A DNA stretch of 64,000 bases. Source: Ananas comosus (taxonomy: Eukaryota > Streptophyta > Magnoliopsida > Poales > Bromeliaceae). Every line of letters begins with the position of its first letter. The stretch's first letter is position 1. The notes under the pieces are model-generated. The model searched no databases, was not told the DNA's origin, and saw only the letters and a list, made by a program, of their open reading frames with translations. Made by a program: the position numbers and the translations under genes. This document shows positions 55,801 to 64,000 of this stretch, piece after piece. The stretch covers positions 15,037,995 to 15,101,994 of the forward strand of contig NC_033623.1 of the NCBI RefSeq assembly GCF_001540865.1, in the 5' to 3' direction.

Positions 55801-58311
55801 TTCCCTCCTCCTCCTCCTCCTCCGGATTCCTCTTCTTCGTTTTTAGGATTTTGAGAGAGAGTTTGGGATTTAGGGTTTGGGATTTTAGGGTTTGGGTTCG
55901 ATCTTTCGAAGCGTCGCCCCTGCCAAGTGCTCACCGAAGTAAGGAACAGGTTCTGTGAACTCAAACACCAACAGGGGTTGCCATGAAATTATTGCGTGGA
56001 CCGTCCACCATAGACCACCGTGCCAAAATACGACGTCCGAGCGGGGCTTAGGCCGGGCTTGATTTTGGGCCTGATTAATTTTTGCCCTTTCTAAGCCCAG
56101 CCCATTAACAAAGTTATGTATTAATTAGTCTTTTTCTTTTTTCTTAAAAAAGCTGAGCCCGGTCCAAATGCATCGTCCCTGGTCAAACACTTTCGGACCG
56201 GGCTGGGTCAACAGAATAAATAAACTTGGCCTGGCCCAGGTTCTCTCTAGTGTTAACGTTGCGATAATTTTTTCCCTTTTTTTTTTTTTGGGTTAAAGTA
56301 CTTTGAACTCCAAAAATTTCCCAGGTAGATTGTTACCGAAGGTCCAAAAGAGACCTCTTCTACAAATCGTAAGATAATATTACAAGTGCTCGCAACTAAT
56401 CATGTCATAGATCATGATCGCACAATGCTTGGACCTTAAAGTTGATTAACGTTTGGTCCTTACCTTGCAGGAGCATGTATAAGGAATCTATGGATATGGA
56501 AAACAACCAATGAAGCGAAATTATTTGAAATGCTGTTTATCTTACTTTTGCTTCCGTATTGTTATTACATCGATTGGAAACAGTGCTAGCATGGGCTAAA
56601 ATGCATTTGTTTCCCATCTTCTTACTTAAGATGATCTTTCAGATCTAAACTTGTGGTACGAGGATGCAGCCTTGATCCAAAGAAAACGGATTAGTCAATT
56701 TCGAAGAGCAAAAGTCTTTGGAATCTGAGCTATGGCCAATGTGATTAAAAGAGGCGATACTCATACTATAGGAAATGCACTAATGCTTTTATGTATCTAT
56801 GAAGGTCCCCTAAGAAAGTAATGCTGTAGCCATGACCTAAATCTGAGCAAAATGATAAAAAATTTCTCTCTACCTGAACCATCAAGAAAATTAATTACTT
56901 TGATAGAACTACACGGAATCAGGCATATTATACAAGGATGTGTTCCTCAATTGAATACCATAGCATTGGTTTACAACTTCATTAATAAATTTAATATACG
57001 TAACTCAGTTGCTTCTAACACGAACTCCTCTATCTAAGGAGTCAAATATTTAATAAATCTAAAGCTTCTGGCTTCTCTCCATCTTCCAAGGAACCTCAAA
57101 GAAGTTAAATTCGAGCACGAGTTTAATGAAATAGCAAGATCCGATGGGATTACAATGTGAAAACTGTTTCAGCCTCTCAAACAGCTTCATTCAAGTAGTG
57201 CTTTTGCAGGAGCACTTGCCAGACCAAACACATAATTTGTACGGTGCAAATATATGCAAAGAAATTCAGTATATGATATGCCTGGAGCACATGCTATGAT
57301 TGTCAAAGTGCAAGAACTAACACACATTCCCTAATAGGAACACAGCAAGCATGTTGCACCGTCTACTAGTTTTGTAGTAGGACCACTTCTATCTTTTTCG
57401 AGCAATAAGTGAAAAATAATTCAATAAAACAGGTAAAAAATACTAAGCATTCGATATAAAAAATCGATACAAGAAAGCAACATCAATCAGAAAGATTCGT
57501 TGCTTGACAATATCAACCATTTCTTTGTTGGGGCTTGTTGACAAAGGAATGCACTCCAAAACACTCAATTGGGTTTATCATACTAAAGAAAGGATCATTT
57601 AACGGTAACACAGAATGTCAAGTAATGTCTTGTACTTAAATTGTTTATTAAATGTAGTACCTCATCAAGGAAATTATCAAATCAATACCATCATCAACCA
57701 TAAAATATTCTAAATAAAGCCTATTAATCACCTAATCAATCAAACGGACTTCAATAAATTCTTGGCCTCATGAACGATTATAGATGATAAGCCCACATTG
57801 TAGAAATAAGATTAATAAGCATCATCAGAAAGAAACTACAGGGCTATATAAATAAAGCAGCCTGGAACAAACGACAGCAAAAGGCACTAAGAAACTTGCA
57901 AGGAAAGAGTTAAGATGCTGATACTGGAATTCGGTATCTGGGTCATTCCATTCACCCTCATTCTCGCACCATGCAGGCGCCTTGTGCTTCTGGTTGCTAA
58001 ACTTCAGAAGCTCTATCAAGGTATTATGTGTCCAAGATCCACTTCTCCAGCCATCGCGAACCGCTTGGCAAGGCTAAACACAATGACCTTCACGTTGTAG
58101 ATATGTAATCCTCAATGTATATCAGGTGGGGAAGTCGTTGATAAACTCAGCTTTTTGATAATTTGATTTGTAATTTGCACGGTTATTTCTCAATTATAGG
58201 AAGTTAATATCTATTAAACCTTTCCTCTCCTTCCTCTCCCTGTAAATGAGATGGCTCGTTTCGCATTCGAATATGATTTCCAGTATCATTAAATTACATG
58301 ATGGGTGAAGT
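55801..58311. other. Intergenic, one repeat fragment, no gene seen
   Basis: 55801-55960 is the probable leader/promoter of the 96-aa gene (CCTCCTCCT-rich, GGGATTTAGGGTTTGGG). 56035-56250 is a GC-rich GGGCTTAGGCCGGGCTTG repeat remnant like that at 44970. 56500-58311 has no coherent coding signal. Minus-strand 58095-57900 has some protein-like codons (VIVFSLAKRFAMAGEVDLG, then a stop), but no family was recognised. Confidence 0.4.
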
Positions 58312-61264
58312 TCATGCAGAAAAATGGTCAATTTCCATTGGTGGAAAACCAGAATGAGCTATTTTCAGTCCTCGTAGGATGGTCTTTGCTGTCTCCTTCT
58401 CCTGCAAATTTGGTATGTGAAAAGATATTAGAACCAATCAAGGTATCCCAATAATCTTTCTTCTCATATAGACCAAGAATTAAATTAAAGGAAGATATAA
58501 TAGAGCTCCATAAATATTTAAGAGAGTGTAGGTCCTTCAAATGTTTAAGAAAGTGCAGATTTAGGAAAAAGATCTCTCTCTTTCTATTGATAAGTTTCAG
58601 AAACAAAGGATGAGAAAACATACAGGACCAGTGTAATCCAAGAGCCTGGTACAATAAACTTCAGCTTCATCAAACCGACCCACAGATTTGTAGTGATCAG
58701 CTAAGAAAAGAAGAGCTTCAATCATATTAGGTCCCTTCCTATCTTCTGCTTCCATTCGCTCTAGATCTTTCTTATAATAAAATGCCGCTTGTTCAGAATG
58801 CCCAAGTATACTGTGCAACTTTGCTAGCTGATGAAGTGCTATTCCTTCCCTATCGTTACTATTCGCAGCCCTCATGTAACACTTAATAGCTTCTTCAAGC
58901 ATCTGAAGTGGAGCACTTTCATAACATTGAGCCATAGCAATCCAAAGCCGTGCATCATTTGGTTGTAAACATGATGACTTTTTAAAGTAATAGAGTGCAT
59001 AGAAAGGCATACCCATCATCTCATAGGTTTGCCCAAGACCGTACCAGGCCCGGTAATCCCTAGGGTTTATATCAACGGCCCTTCGATAAGCATCAATTGC
59101 AGCTGGTGTGTTTTTCATTTCAACATATTCATGACCCATTAGAGTCCATGCTGAGAGGTACTTCCGGTTAAGTTTCAAAGCCCTCCTAAAATACAAAACT
59201 GATTTTTCATGCAGCCCCTTCAGACTGTAGTAATTCGCAATGATGCAGCAAGACTCCGGCCGATACTTATCCGTCAAAAATACCCTGTGAGCTAAGAAAC
59301 TTAATGCAGAGAGGCTCTCTTTAGCATAAAGTACATTTGAATATATATCCATGGAATCAACACGATAAGGATCAGTTCTAAGAAGTTCTTCAAATATAAC
59401 CTCAGCTTCATCAAGTTCCCTCATACTATACTGCACTGTTGCAATCTGAGCTTGTATATAGTCACTTAACCGAAATACTCCCATTAAAATTTCATATCTT
59501 TTCAAAGCTTCATCATGCATTTTAAGTTCTTGGTATGCGCTTGCAAGAAAGAAGTCTTTCATCCAATGGTTTTTGAGGTTTAGATTGTTTAAGATATCAC
59601 TGGTGGTGCACAGAGAAAGGAGCTCAGACCAGGCAGACCAGTTCCAAGGATAGCTGTTAACCGAGTCGACGAGGACTGAAATAGCGAGGCTCTCAGAGCC
59701 TCTATCTCTTAGTATGAGGCCATACAAATAAAGACCGAAGGAATCAATAGCACCAGACCTACGAAGAGTTGATAGCTCCCTCTCCAAAGAAACCAGTTCG
59801 CTGTTCACAGCATTACACTTGCCCATGGGTCCCTCCAGTTCTATCATCTCTTCCTCTTTCCGTTTTTCACCAGCCTATGTTTGGAAATAAAGAAATTTCA
59901 TCGGTAAAACTAAGGAATAAATCAGCAGAAAAATTTGCAAGCAGGTAGCGAAATGCTTGGACAATGTTGATGTGCACATAATCATCCAGAATATAAAGAG
60001 CTTCATTTCTTTGAAACTGAGTACAGTGCCAATGTGTCAAAATGCTCAAACTATGCAGCTCCTTAAGTCTAATTGCTAGAAACCTATCTAGTAAGGGAAA
60101 GAAAGATTTCAATAAGAACGGATGCTCACCTGTGTAGACAATGCAGATGTGCCGACCCAACTGATTTATACAAAAATGCTTGCAATACTGCTTCAAAATG
60201 TACTGAATTTCAACAATTTCTTACAATAAGACTGCATTCCATTATTCTTATAGATACGCTATGTGGTTTTCCGTGAAGCATATTAAGACGAAAAAAAAAC
60301 TCCATCATCAACTTCAATCAGAATCAACGAAAGTGCAAGCTTATTTAGTTTCCATTAAACTTAATAGCTCAACCCGTTTTTCCGCCAAACTAACAATGGA
60401 ATTTGTTTACGGTTAATAACCTAAAACTAAAATTAAAGAGACACCAATCAAAATAACAACAACAACAATAATAATAATAAAGTTGTGGTTTATTTCAAAA
60501 TTACCAATAGTTGAGGGAGTCTTTATATTTTTACCTTTCATTTTTTAAAATAATTTTGCATCAAAGTGCCGCAATCCCCTGCTAGTCTTGAAATCACGTT
60601 GTCATTGCATGTATATAGACTATAGTAAGGCAAACAACCAATTCATTCCCAATTAACTAGTTGTAGAAACTTCTTTCTGGATCCCTACATACCAGATGCT
60701 TTTCAACAACCACAGCAGGTTTAGTAGAGGTTCTCATATCCAGTTAGACGACTACTCGCAACCACATTAGCTCTATCTTTAGATCAAGCCGTTTCACAGA
60801 AGCAATTCGTCGAACACCACACGGAACGTTAAATCGAAACAACGGAGAGGAAGATGATTACCATGTAGAGGGCGTAGCACCGGAGGAAGACGGCCTTCCG
60901 CCCGGCCTGGCCCCTCAGCACGTGCGCGGCGCGGCGGTACTCGCGGCAGTCGAAGTAGGACTTGGCGAGGAGGTAGGAGTCGCCGCCGCCCTCGAATCCG
61001 CCGTCGTCGTCGGGGATCGGCGTGCTGACGTAGGAGACGCCGCCGAGGGGGGTGGAGGTGACGTCGGCGGCGGCGCCGCCGGAGCGGAAGCGGCGGCGGA
61101 AGCTGGATCCGTCGCGGTGGTACTGTTGGCGGTGGAGGTGGAGAGAGCGGGAGGAGGCGCCGGCGCCGGAGGAGGAGGGGGTGGCGCGGGAGGCGACGGA
61201 GGAGGCGGCGGAGGAGGGAGGGGCGTCGGGATCGACGCTGACGAGGAGCTCCGCGGCCCTGTGG

Positions 61265-61310
<46 letters not shown>

Positions 61311-61461
61311 TAGGGCTCGGGAGAGAGATGGGGTTTACGGATGGGGAAGGGTAGGGTAGGGGTTGGGTTGCGTACCATTTGGCGGCGGAGTAGAGGCAGC
61401 GGTCGCCGAGGTGGCGAACGGCGGCGCGGAGCTCGTTGCGGCAGGTCTCTTTAGAACTCAT
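58312..61461 (-). CDS. APC8: APC8/CDC23, TPR subunit of the anaphase-promoting complex
   Basis: Four exons, 61376-61461, 60862-61258, 58624-59874, 58312-58401, join in phase to 607 aa (Arabidopsis APC8 is about 580). The N-terminus MSSKETCRNELRAAVRHLGD, RCLYSAAKW is the family start. The insert at about 40-110 is Ser/Arg-rich and GC-rich; SYLLAKSYFDCREYRRAAHV and LFLRCYALYM follow. The long third exon carries the TPR array (YIQAQIATVQYSMRELDEAE; YRPESCCIIANYYSLKGLHE; KSVLYFRRALKLNRKYLSAW; TLMGHEYVEMKNTPAAIDAY; RAWYGLGQTYEMMGMPFYAL). The last exon gives EKETAKTILRGLKIAHSGFP and PMEIDHFSA. APC8 is a scaffold TPR subunit of the nuclear/cytosolic E3 that ubiquitinates cyclins and securin. Intron 1 is only 117 bp and contains (CT)n; intron 2 is 987 bp. 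Confidence 0.97.
61267..61305. repeat. (GA)n microsatellite in APC8 intron 1
   Basis: About 19 GA repeats ((CT)n on the coding strand) lying immediately upstream of the exon 2 acceptor (CTCGTCCCACAG), where they could serve as its polypyrimidine tract. Confidence 0.9.
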
Positions 61462-61641
61462 TTTCCCGGAGTGTCCGAGTTTTCTTGGGTGTGAGGGTAG
61501 TGGGACGGTCGCGGAGCTGCTCAGTTTCTAAGGAAAGAGCGCCAAGGGAAGGTTCCTGACGTATTTCGAGTTTTTAAAATATTCACCCATCCGAAGTTTC
61601 AAACTTTGAATACTAATATTTAAATATATAAAATATGAATA

Positions 61642-61688
<47 letters not shown>

Positions 61689-63740
61689 TTTTTTTGAACG
61701 AAGACGCCCGTACGGCCGCAGGGCGTAGGTTATTACTATATGAATAATAGGTAATAAATTTGTCTATTAACAATCTTTTGCCTCAAATTCTACCACAAAA
61801 TCTGGCCAGGAGTGACATAGAGGATTAAAAAAAATGAAGCTTACATTAAAAAATTTAAAGTATCGATGGTAATGCGTGTGCAACCTAGGAGTCATCAAAT
61901 CTATTTCCAGTGATAAACCCAGGAAGCAAGATAAACTTTCAATACAGAACAATGTACTCTAATATCGCACAGCCTCCTTTCATTGAAATAGAACACTACG
62001 CGACATTAGACTCGCAAAACAGTTCAACGTAAACTTACCAAATTTATCTGACATCAAAGTGCCGCTGATATCGCATATCAGAATGCAAAATTCTGATGTC
62101 AGCATGCCAAAAAAGATACCCTCATCACAAAATCATATTTGCAGGAACTTCCACTGAGCTCCAGTAGAATATCAGCGAACTTCGTATCTGGACCAAATAG
62201 TCCAAGCACCTTCAAAATTTTCAGAACACTTTTCACATGAGTCTTGAGTCGCATGTAATATTATTTGCACATCTAATAAAAGATTGCCCATTCTATTTCA
62301 ACATTTTCTATTTTCTTTCCACTTCTCTTTAACAGATGGCAACAAGACAGATACAACATTACATCTTCACATTCCTCAAAGCAGAAAAGGTGAGGAATAG
62401 CTATCTTACATGCAAATACATGGCGATACCCCTTAACAACAAAAACACAGCATTAAACTACGACATCAACTATATACTATTCCCTTTCTGTAAGAGAAAA
62501 GAAATAATTACTCTTTCAACCAATCAGCCCTAGGAAACTCAATGTAGTGCTTAATCAGCCTAATAAGAGTAAGAAATCCCAAGTATCAGCAATTCATCCT
62601 GATAATTATACTGTACAAAAGTTAGCACAATTGGATGCTGATCTAATCTGTACAAAGAACTGTTGAAAGAACTAGCTGTCTCCCACAGCCACAACTTCAT
62701 AAATGCCTTCAGTAAAAATGGCCCATCTGATTGAATTCCAGCTGCAAAACACAAAGATGAAACTAATTCAGATTCCAGATGAATAAATACCATTAAAAAA
62801 GATATCCAAAGACATTCAAAACTTCATCTAGTATACCCAGAATGAAGCAGATAAGAACTAAACTTGTCTCTATAAACTTACATAAATGATCAATCAAATG
62901 TACATAGGCCTTAGGCCTAGTTTGTTGCTGCACTTTCAAACACGCAATTTTATGCTTTGGAAAGCCCCCAAAAAAATCCAAAAACACTTCAAAACTTCCT
63001 CTTTTATGTTATAAAATTACAATGACAACCGCCACTGGAGAAGCATCGAGTGGCCATTGCCACCACAATTTATTAGTATGAAATAAGGAAGATTAGAAGC
63101 ATCTTTTGGATTTTTTGGGACTTCCAAAGTGTAAAATCAGGTGCTTTTGGAAATGCAATGCCAGACTAGGCCTTAGGAACAGTTGGATGCTGATTTTTCA
63201 ATCTGTACAATTGACTGGGCATATTTGATTTTGTTTGATGTTTCATTGCAACTAGAAGTTACATTATTTCTATAGCAAGTAATAAGAAAATAGTGATGAA
63301 CACAACCAGCTAAGCTGGCAAAAGCAATGAAATCAGAAAAAGATAAGAGTTGAACAGTGACAATGAGATAGGATTAGCTAAAAGTTGTGCATTCTCTAAG
63401 CAAAAAGATTGTTTATAGTCTATTTTGATGTTAGCACAAGTAATCCAATGATCACTTATGCTTAAATTATGATTTTCTTTTGTAATTGCAATGTAGGAGT
63501 TTGCTTTTGGCCCATTGCAAGACCTAGGCAGTCATAATTTTACAAGATAATACATTCCATCTACAAGTTATTTATCTTACTTTGAGAGAATGACTAAAAG
63601 GCTATGTATGTTGTGTATGGTAGACATCTAACCATGCTCATCATCCACGGGCCTTGCATGCATAAAAAAAAAATACTAAACAAGATGTTTAAGCATTCAA
63701 ACATGCCCTTCGTATTTAGGACTTCCTTAATCACATGTAC
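61462..63740. other. Region between APC8 and the last recognised CAMTA exon
   Basis: 61462-61560 is the APC8 promoter/leader. A (GT)n tract lies at 61643-61684. I searched for a final CAMTA exon after the donor at 63740 and did not find a convincing one, so part of this stretch may be CAMTA intron and 3'-UTR. A Tourist-like MITE occupies 62914-63172. Confidence 0.4.
62914..63172. mobile_element. Tourist-like MITE, 259 bp, TTA duplication
   Basis: Terminal inverted repeats GGCCTAGTTTGTTGCTGCA and (reverse complement of the right end) GGCCTAGTCTGGCATTGCA. TTA flanks at 62911-62913 and 63173-63175. Inverted similarity continues inward (GGAAAGCCCCCAAAAAAATCC versus TGGATTTTTTGGGACTTCC). It probably lies in the last intron or 3' region of the CAMTA gene. 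Confidence 0.85.
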
Positions 63741-64000
63741 CTTTGCCTTCTCATGGGCCATCCTCATTCTTCGATACTCTTGTTGTGCTCGATATGAACG
63801 AAACATGGTTTGGACCCTTATAACCGATCTCTTCACACGTTCTTCAGCTTGCTCCCGACTGATCCTGAAAAACTCTTCCTCTTCAGTGTTTGCAGGTTCT
63901 GTATCCACTCTCATCGCTTCGCTCGGTGCTTCCGTATGAATGCCACGTAATCCTCTTCTCTTAAGACGCCAACGCAAGATTGCTTTCTCAAGCACTCCAA
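63741..64000 (-). CDS. CAMTA: Calmodulin-binding transcription activator (CAMTA), C-terminal part
   Basis: The gene runs off the right edge; only one exon is visible. It reads GVLEKAILRWRLKRRGLRGI (calmodulin-binding segment after the IQ motifs), then EEEEFFRISREQAEERVKRS, VIRVQTMFRSYRAQQEYRRM (IQ-like), RMAHEKAK, ending at a donor AAAG/GTACAT (63741/63740). This matches the end of plant CAMTAs, closest in memory to the CAMTA5/6-CBT branch (RSYRAQQEYRRM). CAMTAs bind CGCG-type promoter elements through an N-terminal CG-1 domain (not in the window) and respond to Ca2+/calmodulin in cold and defence signalling. The final short exon was not identified; reading through the donor would add about 35 codons to a stop at 63594. 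Confidence 0.9.

Noticed and set aside
57825..58100. Short ORFs on both strands near 58 kb as a gene
   Set aside because: Some protein-like codons, but no family, start context or splice structure could be assigned; left as intergenic.
60922..61359. Plus-strand ORFs of up to 145 codons across APC8 exon 1/2
   Set aside because: Gly/Ala/Glu/Arg low complexity from the antisense of a GC-rich exon and the (GA)n tract; the minus strand encodes APC8 with correct splice phases.
61528..61773. 81-codon ORF with poly-His/Thr
   Set aside because: Produced by the (GT)n tract at 61643-61684.

Overview
This is plant nuclear DNA, almost certainly from a monocot. Its genes carry spliceosomal introns with GT-AG borders. 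Several first exons are very GC-rich, with GC falling towards the 3' end (O-fucosyltransferase-like exon 1, APC8 exon 2, the ERF ORF), which is typical of commelinid monocots. The spacers are AT-rich and full of MITEs, SINEs and microsatellites. Ananas/Bromeliaceae or another non-grass monocot would fit, but the species is an inference. No rRNA or tRNA gene, CRISPR array, prokaryotic operon or virus was found.

Layout. About 1-13.2 kb is repeat-rich with no complete gene; one possible orphan exon lies at 1353-1425. At 13.2-14.4 kb (minus) one ORF joins the C-terminal half of a DUF868 protein to a DREB A-4/TINY-type AP2/ERF factor and runs into an assembly gap at 14413. 14.4-31.1 kb is a repeat field: four adjacent fold-back MITEs (15.3-17.6 kb), a three-unit tandem repeat (20.3-20.9 kb), LINE remnants, tRNA-derived SINEs and hAT MITEs, one nested in a LINE tail with both target-site duplications intact.

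31.4-64 kb is a gene island. In order: type I DnaJ chaperone (minus, 7 coding exons, 419 aa, CAQQ prenylation end); O-fucosyltransferase-like Golgi protein (minus, 2 exons, 513 aa); 2-oxoglutarate/Fe(II) dioxygenase (minus, 11 exons, 312 aa, one GC-AG intron); At5g61530-type RhoGAP (plus, 9 coding exons, 373 aa); DUO1-type R2R3-MYB (minus, 3 exons, 350 aa); a 96-aa single-pass membrane protein (minus, 2 exons); APC8/CDC23 (minus, 4 exons, 607 aa); and the 3' part of a CAMTA gene running off the right edge (minus). Each complete model was built by hand from splice sites, and exon phases close exactly. The genes look like independent transcription units, not a pathway cluster. APC8 (cell-cycle ubiquitin ligase) and DUO1 (male germline division and differentiation) being close is probably coincidence.

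Assembly quality matters here. Ns at 6929, 14413, 40653, 44125 and 53247-53260 sit in microsatellites or between duplicated flanks. The one at 44125 clearly separates two unmerged overlapping contig ends, which falsely duplicates exon 1 and the leader of the dioxygenase gene.
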